NCBI GenBank assembly: GCA_002457315.1
Contig: NTKI01000001.1
Coordinates: forward strand, 62,001 to 126,000
DNA: 64,000 nucleotides
Source of the DNA: Rhodothermaeota bacterium MED-G19
GTDB lineage: Bacteria > Bacteroidota > Bacteroidia > Cytophagales > MED-G16
Direction of reading: 5' to 3'
The first letter of the stretch is position 1; every line of letters begins with the position of its first letter. Position numbers and translations under genes: made by a program. Shown one piece after another: positions 36,115 through 45,452 of the stretch. The notes beneath the pieces are model-generated. The model searched no databases. It was not told the origin of the DNA and worked only from the letters and a program-made list of their open reading frames with translations.

Positions 36115-36866
36115 CTCGACTTCAGTTCAAAATTTTTTCCATCAGATTCAAGGTAAGGAGAACCTGTCATCCACTCTCCACAATTAAAATAATAACAACC
36201 TTCAGATAGTTTTTTCTTAGTTCTGACATGACTATGACCAAAAACAAAGACATCAATGTTATTTTCTTTTCTATATTCTATGCAATAATCTATAATTCTT
36301 TTATCATTTTTTTTTGCGTTTTCTGAAATATTCATCATTTTTTTTGAACCTGAGAGAAATTTTCCGAGAGGTATTCCAATGTCAGGGTGAATCCATCTGA
36401 ATAAAAATTGACAGATTTTATTTTTAAAAATTAACTTTAGAAATTTAAAGCCTAAATCACCTTTCCCTATTCCATCACCATGGCCTACAAGAATGTTTTT
36501 TTTATTTAAAAGAAATTTTTGAGGTTTATTGTACACTTTTATTCCAAGTTCTTGAAAGTAGTTCAGAACCCACATATCACGATTACCTAAAAAATAATGG
36601 AAATTAACTCCTTGATCTATTAATCTAGAAATAGTAGAAAGAAATCTTAAATTCTCTTTAGGGATGACATTTCTATATTCAAACCAAAAATCAAAAACAT
36701 CTCCCATCAGAAAAACTTCTTGAGCGTCTTTACTAATATTATTTAACCAGGAAATTATTTTTTTTTCTCTATTAGATGATGATTCTTTATTAGGTCTTCC
36801 TAGATGAAAGTCACCAGCAAAATATGCTTTATTCTTCTTCTTTAATTGAAGGTTGATCAGTTTCAT
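36111..36866 (-). CDS. lpxH: UDP-2,3-diacylglucosamine diphosphatase (LpxH type)
   Basis: Calcineurin-like phosphoesterase of about 251 residues that forms lipid X in lipid A synthesis. The metal-binding motifs run in order: [13 protein letters not shown] (D-x-H), [12 protein letters not shown] (GDxFDxW), [10 protein letters not shown] (GNRD), [12 protein letters not shown] (GHGD) and [11 protein letters not shown] (GHSH). This is the Bacteroidota form of LpxH. The open frame extends to 36890 inside ftsH; I prefer the ATG at 36866, giving [20 protein letters not shown]. Even this overlaps the end of ftsH by 38 bp, which is unusually long for this window, so the start is uncertain. It is the third gene of the rsfS-ftsH-lpxH operon. 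Confidence 0.9.
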   Translation of the reverse strand: MKLINLQLKKKNKAYFAGDFHLGRPNKESSSNREKKIISWLNNISKDAQEVFLMGDVFDFWFEYRNVIPKENLRFLSTISRLIDQGVNFHYFLGNRDMWVLNYFQELGIKVYNKPQKFLLNKKNILVGHGDGIGKGDLGFKFLKLIFKNKICQFLFRWIHPDIGIPLGKFLSGSKKMMNISENAKKNDKRIIDYCIEYRKENNIDVFVFGHSHVRTKKKLSEGCYYFNCGEWMTGSPYLESDGKNFELKSS

Positions 36867-38823
36867 TTCCTTTAATATCATTATTATCAACTTCTTTCTC
36901 TATTTCTAAAGTACTTTTAAATGGTCTTTTACCAATGAGTTCCTCAAGATCATTTTGAAATAAGATTTCTTTTTCAAGAAGTTTTTTTGCTATTTTCTCT
37001 AACTGCTCTTTCTTCTCTAATAGTAAATTCTTTGTTCTTTCGTATGCGTTGTCAACAATTCTTTTGACTTCAGAATCAATCTTTTCAGCTGTAGAATCAG
37101 AATATGGTTTAGTAAAATTATAGTCAGACTGTTTAGAATCAAAAAATGAAATGTTACCTATATTTTTATTCATTCCATAAACGGAAACAATACTGTATGC
37201 CAATTTAGTTATTCTTTCCAAGTCACTTAATGCTCCAGTGGATATCTTACCAAAAACTATTTCTTCAGCTGCCCTTCCTCCTAGTGCCATACACATATCG
37301 TCTAATAACTGGTCGGTTTGATAGAGATATTGTTCTTTAGGAAGGTATTGAGCATAACCAAGAGCAGCTATTCCTCTTGGTACAATACTAACTTTCACTA
37401 ATGGGTCAGCGTGTTCTAGATACCAACCTGCTACAGCATGGCCAGCCTCATGGTATGCAACTATTTTCTTTTCTTCTGGTGATATAATTTTATTTTTCTT
37501 TTCTAGGCCACCAATAACTCTATCAATTGCGTCTTGAAAATCTGACATTTCTATAGATGTTTTATCCTTTCTTGCAGCAATTAATGCAGATTCATTACAT
37601 ACATTTGCAATTTCTGCTCCAGCGAATCCCGGAGTCTGAGCTGCTAAATTCTTAACATTTACATCAGTATTTAATTTTAAAGGTCTCACATGAACTTTAA
37701 AAATTTCTTCTCTTCCCTTGAGGTCAGGTTTATCTATTGAAATTTGTCTGTCAAATCTTCCAGGTCTAAGTAATGCGGAATCTAAAACATCTGGCCTATT
37801 TGTCGCAGCTAAAATAATAACTCCAGAGTCAGTTGAAAATCCATCCATCTCAACTAATAATGAGTTAAGTGTATTTTCTCTTTCGTCATTTGAACCTGGC
37901 ATTTGGCCTCTTCCTCTGCTTCTACCTATTGCATCAATTTCATCAATAAACACAATACAAGGAGCTTTTTCTTTTGCTTTTTTAAATAAGTCTCTTACTC
38001 TAGCAGCACCAACACCAACAAACATTTCAACAAAATCAGATCCAGATAAGGAATAAAAAGGAACATGTGCTTCACCTGCAACGGCTTTAGCTAATAGTGT
38101 TTTTCCAGTGCCTGGTGATCCAACAAGTATAGCTCCCTTAGGAATTTTCCCACCTAATTTTGTAAATTTTTTAGGATTTTTTAAGAATTCTACTATTTCT
38201 TTAACTTCTTCCTTAGCCTCGTCTAATCCTGCTACATCTTTAAAAGATAATTTTATTTTACTTTCTTTATCAAATAACGAAGCTTTTGACTTACTAATAT
38301 TAAAAATTTGACCTCCTGGGCCTCCTCCTGTAGACATCCTTCTTAGTAAGAACCAAAAACCAATTAGAATTAATATTGTAAAACCCCAAGTCTGTAAAAA
38401 AGAATATATGTCTGTTCTTTTTTCGGTTAAATATTCTATTTCATATGTATTTTCTTTTCCAAGTGAACTAATTAGGTCATCATATCTTTTTTCAAAAGAT
38501 TCTATTGATGAAACTTCAAGCCTATAATGAGGGCCATATGTATTATTAAGTAAACTAGAAGACTCTAACTCATCTTTATAAGCTGAATTAAGTAGAGCTT
38601 CTTCTTTTAATGATATTTCAATTATTTCTTGATTTTTTATTACTACTATTTTTGATATATCATGGCTCCTAATCATTTTTTGGAATCGATTATAATCGAT
38701 AGTGATAGGATTTGTGGAAAAAAAACTAAAAGAAAGATAGATGAATATAGAAATTAAAAATACAACCCATATCTGGTTATTGAAGTTGTTATTAATTAGT
38801 TTATTATTAGAATTTTTTTTCAT
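36829..38823 (-). CDS. ftsH: ATP-dependent zinc metalloprotease FtsH
   Basis: Membrane-bound AAA+ protease of 664 residues that degrades misfolded and short-lived membrane and regulatory proteins. Two N-terminal membrane segments (about 17-36 and 145-162) flank a periplasmic domain. The AAA core has [15 protein letters not shown] (Walker A, about 230), the pore loop [21 protein letters not shown] (Walker B) and [19 protein letters not shown]. The protease has [16 protein letters not shown] (zinc site, about 457) and [10 protein letters not shown]. It overlaps rsfS by 4 bp upstream and lpxH downstream, so LPS synthesis (lpxH) and the protease that in other bacteria controls LPS synthesis share an mRNA. 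The C-terminal tail is short and acidic. Confidence 0.98.
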   Translation of the reverse strand: MKKNSNNKLINNNFNNQIWVVFLISIFIYLSFSFFSTNPITIDYNRFQKMIRSHDISKIVVIKNQEIIEISLKEEALLNSAYKDELESSSLLNNTYGPHYRLEVSSIESFEKRYDDLISSLGKENTYEIEYLTEKRTDIYSFLQTWGFTILILIGFWFLLRRMSTGGGPGGQIFNISKSKASLFDKESKIKLSFKDVAGLDEAKEEVKEIVEFLKNPKKFTKLGGKIPKGAILVGSPGTGKTLLAKAVAGEAHVPFYSLSGSDFVEMFVGVGAARVRDLFKKAKEKAPCIVFIDEIDAIGRSRGRGQMPGSNDERENTLNSLLVEMDGFSTDSGVIILAATNRPDVLDSALLRPGRFDRQISIDKPDLKGREEIFKVHVRPLKLNTDVNVKNLAAQTPGFAGAEIANVCNESALIAARKDKTSIEMSDFQDAIDRVIGGLEKKNKIISPEEKKIVAYHEAGHAVAGWYLEHADPLVKVSIVPRGIAALGYAQYLPKEQYLYQTDQLLDDMCMALGGRAAEEIVFGKISTGALSDLERITKLAYSIVSVYGMNKNIGNISFFDSKQSDYNFTKPYSDSTAEKIDSEVKRIVDNAYERTKNLLLEKKEQLEKIAKKLLEKEILFQNDLEELIGKRPFKSTLEIEKEVDNNDIKGNETDQPSIKEEE

Positions 38824-39194
38824 TTTTTTGATTTAAAATCTTTAATTATTCCATCTCCCCATAATGTTTCTAAGTTATATAAATTTCTTTTCTCCTCATC
38901 AAATACATGAGCAACAACATTTACAAAATCAATTAGCACCCATTCACTATTAACTTTACCTTCTTTTTTCCAAGGTCTCTCTTTGTATTTTTTATAAACA
39001 TCAGCTTCAATTCCATCTGCAATTGAATCAACATGTGTGTTAGAGTTACCCGTAGCTAAAACGAAATAATCAGTAACTGAGTTTTTAATTTTTTTTAAAT
39101 CAATTATTCTTATATCCTCTGCCTTTTTGTTTTCCATACAATCGGCGATGTAAGAGCTAAGTCTACTTGAATTTATATTTTGATTTAATTTCAA
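38820..39194 (-). CDS. rsfS: Ribosomal silencing factor RsfS
   Basis: Small cytoplasmic protein of 124 residues that binds uL14 on the 50S subunit and blocks subunit joining in starved cells. Family signatures visible are [17 protein letters not shown] (about 17-33), [20 protein letters not shown] (about 38-57) and the C-terminal [20 protein letters not shown] followed by YNLETLWGD. Length is normal. It is the first gene of the reverse-strand rsfS-ftsH-lpxH operon and diverges from birA across only 28 bp, in which I saw no full consensus promoter for either gene. Confidence 0.95.
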   Translation of the reverse strand: MKLNQNINSSRLSSYIADCMENKKAEDIRIIDLKKIKNSVTDYFVLATGNSNTHVDSIADGIEADVYKKYKERPWKKEGKVNSEWVLIDFVNVVAHVFDEEKRNLYNLETLWGDGIIKDFKSKK

Positions 39195-39222
39195 TATATA
39201 TTGCTAAATATTATATAATTAT

Positions 39223-39966
39223 ATGAGCAAAAAACCTGCCAAAAATCTATTTGAAGACAAAACTAATGTTTATGTGACAGAATGTCTCTCAACAAATGAT
39301 TTTTTAATACAATTATTATTAAAAAATAAGATAAAAGAAGGCTCAATGGTTCGTGCTGATTTTCAAACAAAAGGTAAGGGCCAAAGAAACAATTCATGGG
39401 AATCTAAAAGAGGGAAAAATCTTCTTTTCTCTTTTGTTCTATTTCCTGAAATAAAATTATCTGATCAATTTTTACTTCATATCATAACTTCATTATCAAT
39501 TTATAATGTTTTAAAAAAAATTGGTCTTAGTAATATCAAAATAAAATGGCCAAATGATATATATATCAACAAGAAAAAAATATGTGGTATTCTAATCGAG
39601 AGTCAGATTTTTAAAAAGAAAATAAAAAGGTCAGTTATAGGAGTTGGTATTAATATTAATCAAAATCATTTTGGGGATATAAATGCCACTTCAGTTTTTA
39701 AAGAAGTGAATAAAAAAATGGATAGGAGTAAGATTTTAAGTTTATTTAAATCAAGCTTCAATAAGGAATATTTTGAAATAAATACTGCAAAAAAAATATC
39801 GTATAAGGAAAAATTATATGGTTATAATGAACTCCTAAACTATAAATCTTTAAATAAAAGATTTTTAGGTAAAATTGTTGATGTAAAAGATGATGGCAAG
39901 ATTTCGCTTATGGTTAATGATAAAATTAAAGATTTTGAGTTTGGTAGTATTGAGTTATTAATATAA
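39223..39966 (+). CDS. birA: Biotin--[acetyl-CoA-carboxylase] ligase (short, no HTH domain)
   Basis: Attaches biotin to the carboxyl carrier protein of acetyl-CoA carboxylase. The 247 residues contain only the catalytic ligase and a short C-terminal domain; the DNA-binding winged helix of E. coli BirA is absent, so it should not repress biotin genes. Motifs are TECLSTNDFL (substrate loop, about 19-28), KGKGQRNNSWES at the place of the GRGRxGR..S biotin loop (a less usual version), NLLFSFVLFP, and KWPNDIYINKKKICGILIE (about 109-127), with the catalytic lysine region. Gmk follows 37 bp downstream in the same direction. Confidence 0.92.
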   Translation: MSKKPAKNLFEDKTNVYVTECLSTNDFLIQLLLKNKIKEGSMVRADFQTKGKGQRNNSWESKRGKNLLFSFVLFPEIKLSDQFLLHIITSLSIYNVLKKIGLSNIKIKWPNDIYINKKKICGILIESQIFKKKIKRSVIGVGININQNHFGDINATSVFKEVNKKMDRSKILSLFKSSFNKEYFEINTAKKISYKEKLYGYNELLNYKSLNKRFLGKIVDVKDDGKISLMVNDKIKDFEFGSIELLI

Positions 39967-40003
39967 TTATTTCAAATTATACTAAAAGAAACTAATTTTA
40001 AGT

Positions 40004-40567
40004 ATGTCAAAATATATAATACTTTCTGCACCATCTGGATCTGGGAAATCTACACTTGCCTCTTATCTGATTGAAAATATAAAATCTTTATCATTTTCTG
40101 TGTCTTCTACAACTCGAAAAATTAGAAAAAATGAAATTCATGGTATTAATTATTATTTTATCTCAAAAGATAAATTTAATAATCATATAAAAAATGGTGA
40201 CTTTATTGAATGGGAACAAGTTTATAGTGATGACTTTAAGGGAACACTAAAAAATGAAATAAAAAGGTTGTTAGATAATGATAAAAATATAGTATTTGAT
40301 GTTGATGTAGTAGGTGGGTTAAATTTAAAAGAATATTTTGGAAGAGATTCTTTGTCAATTTTTATAGATGTTCCGAGTTCAAAAGATTTAAAGTCAAGAC
40401 TTAATAAAAGGGGGACAGACTCAGAAAATAAAATTAAAGAAAGGCTTGAAAAAGCAAAAGTAGAAATATCTCAAAAAGATAGATTTGATGTAATTATTAT
40501 GAATAGCGATATTAAAAAGGCGTGTAAAGATATTTTAGATGTAGTTATCAAATTTATATCCGCATGA
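40004..40567 (+). CDS. gmk: Guanylate kinase
   Basis: Phosphorylates GMP to GDP with ATP; an essential nucleotide-pool enzyme. The 187-residue protein begins SKYIILSAPSGSGKSTLASY (P-loop at about 9-17), then SVSSTTRKIRKNEIHGINYYF (GMP-binding region, about 35-55), FIEWEQVYSDDFKGT, and the Walker-B-like VFDVDVVGGLNLK. The lid region reads LKSRLNKRGTDSENKIKERL. All expected residues are seen. Its last 4 bp overlap the start of nadD, so the two are probably translated together. Confidence 0.97.
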   Translation: MSKYIILSAPSGSGKSTLASYLIENIKSLSFSVSSTTRKIRKNEIHGINYYFISKDKFNNHIKNGDFIEWEQVYSDDFKGTLKNEIKRLLDNDKNIVFDVDVVGGLNLKEYFGRDSLSIFIDVPSSKDLKSRLNKRGTDSENKIKERLEKAKVEISQKDRFDVIIMNSDIKKACKDILDVVIKFISA

Positions 40568-41112
40568 AAATTGGTTTATTTTTTGGATCTTTTAACCCGA
40601 TACACAATGGTCATATAGGCATTGCAAGAGAGGTTTTAAAACAATCAGATATTGATCATATTTGGATGGTCCTATCACCAAAAAGTCCAGATAAGGAAGA
40701 AGTGTTAAGTAAAGAAGATAGAAATGAGCTAATGAAATCAGCTTTAATATCTGAAAAAGAAATCACTGTCTCAACTATTGAGTTTGATATGAAAACACCT
40801 AATTACACGTATCAAACTTTAATTAAAATATCTAAGAGTTATCCCGATGATAAATTTATAATTATAATGGGTGAGGATAATTATAAAAATTTAAGTAAAT
40901 GGAAAGAAAGTAATTATATATTAGATAACTATGAAATTTTAGTGTACCCTAGAAAATCTAAATCAAAAAATAAAAATTATTTTTCAGGAAGATTATTTAA
41001 TATTTCATCATCTATGGTAAGAGAAAAAATTGCTAGAAAAGAAGATATATCTTGTCTAGTGCCAATAAATGTTATGAAAGAAATTTCAAAAAAAAATTAT
41101 TACTCTAAATAG
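40564..41112 (+). CDS. nadD: Nicotinate-nucleotide adenylyltransferase
   Basis: Adenylylates nicotinate mononucleotide in NAD synthesis. The 182-residue protein has the nucleotidyltransferase GLFFGSFNPIHNGHIGIA (GxFxPxHxGH, residues 4-21), the substrate loop IWMVLSPKSPDK, IIMGEDNYKNLSKW (about 100-113) and NISSSMVREKI in the position of the ISSTxIR motif (about 149-159). It is coupled to gmk by a 4-bp overlap and runs tail to tail into frr with 8 shared bases. Length is normal for the family. Confidence 0.95.
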   Translation: MKIGLFFGSFNPIHNGHIGIAREVLKQSDIDHIWMVLSPKSPDKEEVLSKEDRNELMKSALISEKEITVSTIEFDMKTPNYTYQTLIKISKSYPDDKFIIIMGEDNYKNLSKWKESNYILDNYEILVYPRKSKSKNKNYFSGRLFNISSSMVREKIARKEDISCLVPINVMKEISKKNYYSK

Positions 41113-41665
41113 TAGTTATCTCTACCTCTTTGGACTTTATAATATCATCTATTTTATTGATTTTAACATCGGTTATTTTCTGAATGTCATTTTCTCCGTT
41201 GCTAATTGCATCTTCTGAGACGCCTTCATTGGATAATTTTTTTACAAGTTCATTAGATTCTTTTCTGACTGACCTTATGCTTATCTTGCCTTTCTCACCT
41301 TCACTTTTTATTTGTTTAACTAGAACTAATCTTCTCTCTTCTGTCAGAGGTGGTATATTAATTATAACATTCTCTCCATCATTTTGTGGGTTCAGACCCA
41401 AATCACTATTGACAATTGATTTTTCAATGTCTTGAATTATTGTTTTTTCCCAGGGCTTAATAAAAAGAGTCCTGCTATCTGGCGTTGTTATTGAAGCAAC
41501 TTGTAGAAGAGGCGTTGGCACACCATAGTACTCTACCATAATTCCATCAAGCATACTTGGTGTAGCTTTTCCAGCTCTAATTTTTTTTAATTCTGTAATT
41601 AAAAATTGAATGGATTTATCCATCCTCTCTTTGGTGTCTTCTAAAATTAAATCTATTTCTTCCAT
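41105..41665 (-). CDS. frr: Ribosome recycling factor
   Basis: Splits post-termination ribosomes with EF-G. The 186-residue protein shows the family pattern: RAGKATPSMLDGIMVEYYG (about 31-49), TPLLQVASITTPDSRTL (about 51-67), KPWEK, NDGENVIINIPPLTEERR (about 97-114) and the helical C-terminus EDAISNGENDIQKITD. Length matches. It lies 4 bp after pyrH on the reverse strand, the common pyrH-frr pairing, and overlaps nadD by 8 bp at the 3' ends. Confidence 0.97.
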   Translation of the reverse strand: MEEIDLILEDTKERMDKSIQFLITELKKIRAGKATPSMLDGIMVEYYGVPTPLLQVASITTPDSRTLFIKPWEKTIIQDIEKSIVNSDLGLNPQNDGENVIINIPPLTEERRLVLVKQIKSEGEKGKISIRSVRKESNELVKKLSNEGVSEDAISNGENDIQKITDVKINKIDDIIKSKEVEITTI

Positions 41666-41669
41666 TATT

Positions 41670-42374
41670 TTAATAAATTAAAGTCCCAATGTTTTTTCCT
41701 TCTACCAACTTAATCAAGTTTCCTGGTTTATTCATATCAAATACTATAATAGGTAAATTATTTTCTTTACATAAAGTAAATGCAGTCATGTCCATAATTT
41801 TAAGATTTCTTTCGTAAGCTTCATCAAATGATATTTCATTAAATTTTACAGCGTCTTTAACCTTTTCAGGATCAGAGTCATATACTCCATCAACCCTAGT
41901 TCCTTTAAGTACGATGTTGGCTTCAATTTCTACAGCTCTAAGGCTAGCAGTAGAATCAGTGGTAAAATAAGGTTTGCCTAGTCCAGCTCCAAAAATTACG
42001 ATTCTTCCTTTTTCTAAATGTCTTATAGCTCTTCTCCTTATAAATGGTTCGCACACTTGATCTATATTAAAACCTGACATTAGTCTGGTATCACATTCTA
42101 ACTTTTCTAGGTGACTTTGTAATGCCATACTATTCATTAATGTGGCAAGCATTCCCATATAATCTCCCTGAACTCTATTAATTCCAGATTTTTCTGATTC
42201 AATGCCTCTGTAAATATTTCCTCCTCCTATTACTATGGCAATTTCAATTCCTTTATCATGAATATTTTTAATTTGTTGGGAGTATTTTTCTAAAAGAGAA
42301 GAGTCAATACCATAATTTTTCTCACCCATCAACGCCTCGCCGCTTAACTTTAAGAGTATTCTTTTGTATTTCAT
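41670..42374 (-). CDS. pyrH: Uridylate kinase (UMP kinase)
   Basis: Phosphorylates UMP to UDP; a bacterial hexameric kinase of the amino-acid-kinase fold. The 234 residues show RILLKLSGEALMGEKNYGID (about 5-24), AIVIGGGNIYRG (about 47-58), DYMGMLATLMNSMALQ (about 71-86) and the C-terminal MDMTAFTLCKENNLPIIVF. It is normal length and followed by frr after 4 bp. It diverges from the tRNA-Tyr/Gly/Thr-tuf region across a 164-bp gap holding the tRNA promoter. I did not find a full consensus promoter for pyrH itself. Confidence 0.97.
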   Translation of the reverse strand: MKYKRILLKLSGEALMGEKNYGIDSSLLEKYSQQIKNIHDKGIEIAIVIGGGNIYRGIESEKSGINRVQGDYMGMLATLMNSMALQSHLEKLECDTRLMSGFNIDQVCEPFIRRRAIRHLEKGRIVIFGAGLGKPYFTTDSTASLRAVEIEANIVLKGTRVDGVYDSDPEKVKDAVKFNEISFDEAYERNLKIMDMTAFTLCKENNLPIIVFDMNKPGNLIKLVEGKNIGTLIY

Positions 42375-42463
42375 TTTGTTAATTATAAATGTAAATATTA
42401 AATAATGAATTTTTATCTACTTCAATAAGTAATTTTTTAAAAATTTAATTTGTATTCAAAAAT

Positions 42464-42493
42464 TTGTAATAAATAAAAAAGAATATAATTTTG
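42464..42493 (+). promoter_or_regulatory. Promoter of the tRNA-Tyr/Gly/Thr cluster
   Basis: TTG (42464-42466) and TAATTTTG (42486-42493) are separated by exactly 19 bp, a perfect TTG-N19-TAnnTTTG promoter. Transcription would start near 42498, leaving a leader of about 40 nt before tRNA-Tyr. Confidence 0.75.
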
Positions 42494-42538
42494 CTGACCT
42501 TTGAGCTTAATAGGCAAAATATTGTAAATTTTAAGTAT

Positions 42539-42621
42539 GGGGGGATACCAAAGCGGCCAACTGGGGCAGACTGTAAATCTGTTGACTTATGTCTTCGCAG
42601 GTTCGAATCCTGCTCCCCCCA
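42539..42621 (+). tRNA. tRNA-Tyr (anticodon GUA)
   Basis: An 83-nt type II tRNA with acceptor stem GGGGGGA/TCCCCCC, anticodon loop CTGTAAA (GUA), long variable arm, T-loop TTCGAAT and discriminator A. No encoded CCA. First of three tRNAs upstream of tuf. Confidence 0.96.
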
Positions 42622-42639
42622 CTTTTTTACAATAAATAA

Positions 42640-42712
42640 GCGGGCGTAGCTCAGTTGGTAGAGCGACAGCCTTCCAAGCTGTAGGTCGAGGGTTCGAATC
42701 TCTTCGCCCGCT
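42640..42712 (+). tRNA. tRNA-Gly (anticodon UCC)
   Basis: A 73-nt tRNA with acceptor GCGGGCG/CGCCCGC, D-arm AGCTCAGTTGGTAGAGC, anticodon loop CTTCCAA (UCC), T-loop TTCGAAT and discriminator U. It begins 18 bp after tRNA-Tyr. CCA is not encoded. Confidence 0.96.
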
Positions 42713-42717
42713 CTTAT

Positions 42718-42789
<72 letters not shown>

Positions 42790-42807
42790 CGAAAAAAATG
42801 TTAAAAA

Positions 42808-42837
42808 TTGTATTATTATATAAATAAGTTAAATTTG
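42808..42837 (+). promoter_or_regulatory. tuf promoter
   Basis: TTG (42808-42810), 19 bp, then TAAATTTG (42830-42837): a perfect Bacteroidota consensus promoter between tRNA-Thr and tuf. The transcript would start near 42842, leaving a leader of only about a dozen nucleotides. It allows tuf to be transcribed apart from the tRNAs. Confidence 0.8.
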
Positions 42838-42854
42838 AGTTAAATTTTAAAATT

Positions 42855-44042
42855 ATGGCAAAAGAATCCTTTGATAGATCGAAACCCCATGTAAATATTG
42901 GGACAGTAGGTCACGTTGATCATGGTAAAACAACTCTTACAGCTGCTATTACTAAAGTCCTTGCGGATAAAGGTTTAGCAGAGAAGAGAGATTTTGAACA
43001 AATTGATAATGCTCCTGAAGAAAAAGAAAGGGGTATTACTATTAATACTGCGCATGTTGAATATCAAACTGATAATAGACATTACGCTCATGTTGATTGT
43101 CCTGGTCACGCAGATTATGTAAAAAATATGGTTACAGGTGCAGCACAGATGGATGGAGGAATCCTAGTTGTGGCTGGAACTGATGGACCAATGCCTCAGA
43201 CAAGAGAGCATATCCTTTTAGCTAGACAGGTAGGAGTTCCTGCTTTAGTTGTATTCATTAATAAGGTAGACCTTGTTGATGATGCTGAACTTTTGGAGTT
43301 AGTTGAAATGGAAATAAGAGAACTTTTAAGTTTCTATAAATTCCCTGGTGATGATATTCCTATAGTTCAAGGTTCTGCATTGGGAGCACTTAACGGTGAA
43401 GCTAAATGGGTTGAAAAAATCATGGAACTAATGGATCAAGTTGATTCTTATATTCCTGAGCCTATTAGAGAGACTGATAAAGATTTTTTGATGCCTGTTG
43501 AAGATGTATTTTCTATTACTGGTAGAGGTACTGTAGCAACAGGAAGAATTGAAAGAGGTATAGTAAATACTAGTGATGCTGTTGATATTATTGGTATGGG
43601 TGCTGAAGATTTAAAATCAACTATAACTGGAGTAGAAATGTTTAGAAAGATTTTAGATAAAGGTCAGGCTGGTGATAATGCGGGTCTTCTTCTTAGAGGT
43701 ATCGAGAAAACAGATATCAAAAGAGGAATGATTATATGTAAACCAGGTTCTGTAACACCTCATGCTCATTTTAAGGCTGAAGTTTATGTGTTATCTAAAG
43801 AAGAGGGTGGAAGACATACGCCTTTCTTTAATAAGTATAGACCTCAATTCTATATGAGAACAACTGATGTTACTGGTGAAATTATGTTACCAGATAAGGT
43901 TGAGATGGTAATGCCTGGAGATAACTTAACTATCGAAGTTAAATTGATTAATAAAGTTGCTCTTGAGCAAGGACTAAGATTTGCTATTAGAGAGGGTGGA
44001 AGAACAGTTGGAGCAGGTCAGGTAACAGAAATTTTAGACTAA
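42855..44042 (+). CDS. tuf: Elongation factor Tu
   Basis: GTPase of 395 residues that delivers aminoacyl-tRNA to the ribosome. G1 [15 protein letters not shown] (residues 19-33), switch [16 protein letters not shown]3 [12 protein letters not shown] (about 81-92), G4 NKVDLVDD and G5 GSALGAL are all intact, followed by the domain 2 [13 protein letters not shown] and domain 3 end [15 protein letters not shown]. No resistance-type substitution was noticed. The codon choice looks optimised. It is preceded by its own promoter and by three tRNA genes and followed by a terminator hairpin and tRNA-Trp. Only one tuf copy is in the window. Confidence 0.98.
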   Translation: MAKESFDRSKPHVNIGTVGHVDHGKTTLTAAITKVLADKGLAEKRDFEQIDNAPEEKERGITINTAHVEYQTDNRHYAHVDCPGHADYVKNMVTGAAQMDGGILVVAGTDGPMPQTREHILLARQVGVPALVVFINKVDLVDDAELLELVEMEIRELLSFYKFPGDDIPIVQGSALGALNGEAKWVEKIMELMDQVDSYIPEPIRETDKDFLMPVEDVFSITGRGTVATGRIERGIVNTSDAVDIIGMGAEDLKSTITGVEMFRKILDKGQAGDNAGLLLRGIEKTDIKRGMIICKPGSVTPHAHFKAEVYVLSKEEGGRHTPFFNKYRPQFYMRTTDVTGEIMLPDKVEMVMPGDNLTIEVKLINKVALEQGLRFAIREGGRTVGAGQVTEILD

Positions 44043-44085
44043 AATTTTATAAAACTTTTTTTAACTAATTATTTAACTTATTTAT

Positions 44086-44116
44086 TTGTTAAATAATAAC
44101 AATTATTCTAAATTTG
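44086..44116 (+). promoter_or_regulatory. Promoter of tRNA-Trp/secE-nusG, overlapping the tuf terminator
   Basis: TTG (44086-44088) and TAAATTTG (44109-44116) are 20 bp apart, one more than the optimum. The final G of the -7 element is the first base of the hairpin at 44116-44132, so transcripts starting near 44121 would carry only part of that hairpin. Confidence 0.6.
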
Positions 44117-44137
44117 CAGGCCGTTGGCCTGCATTTT
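44116..44137 (+). terminator. Hairpin terminator after tuf
   Basis: A perfect 7-bp stem GCAGGCC/GGCCTGC with loop GTT is followed by ATTTTAG. The GC-rich stem in AT-rich surroundings points to termination or attenuation of tuf transcripts. The T-run is short (four), so read-through into secE is plausible. Confidence 0.7.
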
Positions 44138-44142
44138 AGTAT

Positions 44143-44215
44143 ACGGGTGTAGCTCAATTGGTAGAGTAGCGGTCTCCAAAACCGTTGGTTGGGTGTTCGA
44201 GTCACTCCACCCGTG
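44143..44215 (+). tRNA. tRNA-Trp (anticodon CCA)
   Basis: A 73-nt tRNA with acceptor ACGGGTG/CACCCGT, anticodon loop CTCCAAA (CCA), T-loop TTCGAGT and discriminator G, as expected for tryptophan. It sits between tuf and secE, a frequent arrangement. CCA tail not encoded. Confidence 0.96.
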
Positions 44216-44239
44216 CTTGGCCGTTTTAATTTTTTTGGT

Positions 44240-44431
44240 ATGAATAAATTAATTGTTTTAATCTCTGAATCTTATCAAGAAATGGTAAATAAAGTTACCT
44301 GGCCATCGATTAACAGTCTACAAAGCAGTTCTGTTTTGGTGTTAGTTGCATCCTTAATATTTGCCCTTTTCATCGGTATTATTGATTTAGGATTTGAAAA
44401 CGTTATGTCTCTTTTTTACGAGAATTTTTAA
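44240..44431 (+). CDS. secE: Preprotein translocase subunit SecE
   Basis: A 63-residue single-span SecE, the short bacterial form. SESYQEMVNKVTWPSINSLQSS (about 8-29, split here only for reading: SYQEMVNKVTWPS is the conserved amphipathic helix) is followed by one membrane segment VLVLVASLIFALFIGIIDL. The frame is open upstream into tRNA-Trp; the ATG at 44240, 24 bp after the tRNA, is the only sensible start. SecE clamps SecY in the inner-membrane translocon. nusG follows after 17 bp, the universal pairing. Confidence 0.95.
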   Translation: MNKLIVLISESYQEMVNKVTWPSINSLQSSSVLVLVASLIFALFIGIIDLGFENVMSLFYENF

Positions 44432-44448
44432 AATATAAAAATATATAG

Positions 44449-45000
44449 ATGAGTTTAAATTGGTATGTATTGAGGGCTATAAGTGGAAAAGAAAACAAAA
44501 TAAAAACTTATTTAGAGAAGGAGATAACAAGAAATGACCTAGAAAAATTTATTCCTGAGGTAATGATACCATATGAAAAAGTATATGTGATGCGAGGCGG
44601 AAAGAAAAAAATTAAAGAAAAAAATTATTTCCCCGGATATGTATTGGTGTCTGCAGATTTCTCTCACGGAGAAGTACAACATGTCATTAAAAATGTTCCC
44701 GGTGTAATAGGTTTTCTTGGTTCGGGTTCTGGTTCTTCAAGAGTTCCAATTCCATTAAGAGAAGCAGAAATAAATAGAATATTTGGAAAATTTGATGAGA
44801 CTAATAGTGAAGACGAAACTATGATGACACCATTTGTAGTTGGTGAGGATGTGAAGGTTATGGACGGTCCTTTTAGTGGATTTACTGGATCAATTTCTCA
44901 AGTTTTTGAAGATAGAAAAAAAGTGAATGTTACAGTTAAAATTTTTGGTAGAAATACACCTGTAGAACTTAATTATTATCAGGTTGAAAAATCAAGTTAA
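44449..45000 (+). CDS. nusG: Transcription termination/antitermination factor NusG
   Basis: A 183-residue two-domain protein. The NGN domain starts [20 protein letters not shown] (residues 4-23) and includes [13 protein letters not shown] (about 63-75) and [11 protein letters not shown]; the KOW domain has [19 protein letters not shown] (about 130-148). NusG binds RNA polymerase and couples it to Rho or the ribosome. The spacer around residue 100 is of ordinary length, without the extra domain found in some lineages. It is 5 bp upstream of rplK. Confidence 0.97.
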   Translation: MSLNWYVLRAISGKENKIKTYLEKEITRNDLEKFIPEVMIPYEKVYVMRGGKKKIKEKNYFPGYVLVSADFSHGEVQHVIKNVPGVIGFLGSGSGSSRVPIPLREAEINRIFGKFDETNSEDETMMTPFVVGEDVKVMDGPFSGFTGSISQVFEDRKKVNVTVKIFGRNTPVELNYYQVEKSS

Positions 45001-45005
45001 ATAAT

Positions 45006-45452
45006 ATGGCAAAACAAATAGACGGATATTTAAAATTACAAGTGAGAGGTGGTCAGGCTAATCCTGCTCCTCCTGTTGGTCCTGCCCTGGGTAGTAAGGG
45101 TGTAAATATTATGGAGTTTTGTAATCAGTTCAATGCAAGAACAGATGATAGAAAGGGACAGGTATTGCCAGTTGTAATAACTATATATAAAGATAAATCT
45201 TTTGATTTCGTAATTAAAACACCGCCTGCTGCTGTATTAATTTTGCAGGCTGCCAATAAAAAGAAAGGTTCTGATCAACCAAATTTGAATAAGGTCGCAT
45301 CGATTTCTTGGGATCAAGTAAAGGACATTGCTGAAACAAAAATGAAAGATTTAAATGCTTTTAAAATTGGTTCTGCTATGAAAATGGTAGCTGGCACAGC
45401 TAGAAGCATGGGAGTTAGAGTAAAGGGAACATTTCCAGAAAATTTAAATTAA
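45006..45452 (+). CDS. rplK: 50S ribosomal protein L11 (uL11)
   Basis: A 148-residue protein of the GTPase-associated centre. It begins [20 protein letters not shown] (residues 3-22) with [20 protein letters not shown] (about 24-43), the proline-rich N-terminal domain contacted by stringent factor and class I release factors. The C-terminal RNA-binding domain ends [17 protein letters not shown]. The stop is directly followed by the rplA ATG, so translation is coupled. Confidence 0.98.
   Translation: MAKQIDGYLKLQVRGGQANPAPPVGPALGSKGVNIMEFCNQFNARTDDRKGQVLPVVITIYKDKSFDFVIKTPPAAVLILQAANKKKGSDQPNLNKVASISWDQVKDIAETKMKDLNAFKIGSAMKMVAGTARSMGVRVKGTFPENLN

Noticed and set aside
44189-44239. N-terminal extension of SecE beginning in tRNA-Trp
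   Set aside because: The extra residues come from tRNA sequence. The ATG at 44240 gives the normal 63-residue SecE.
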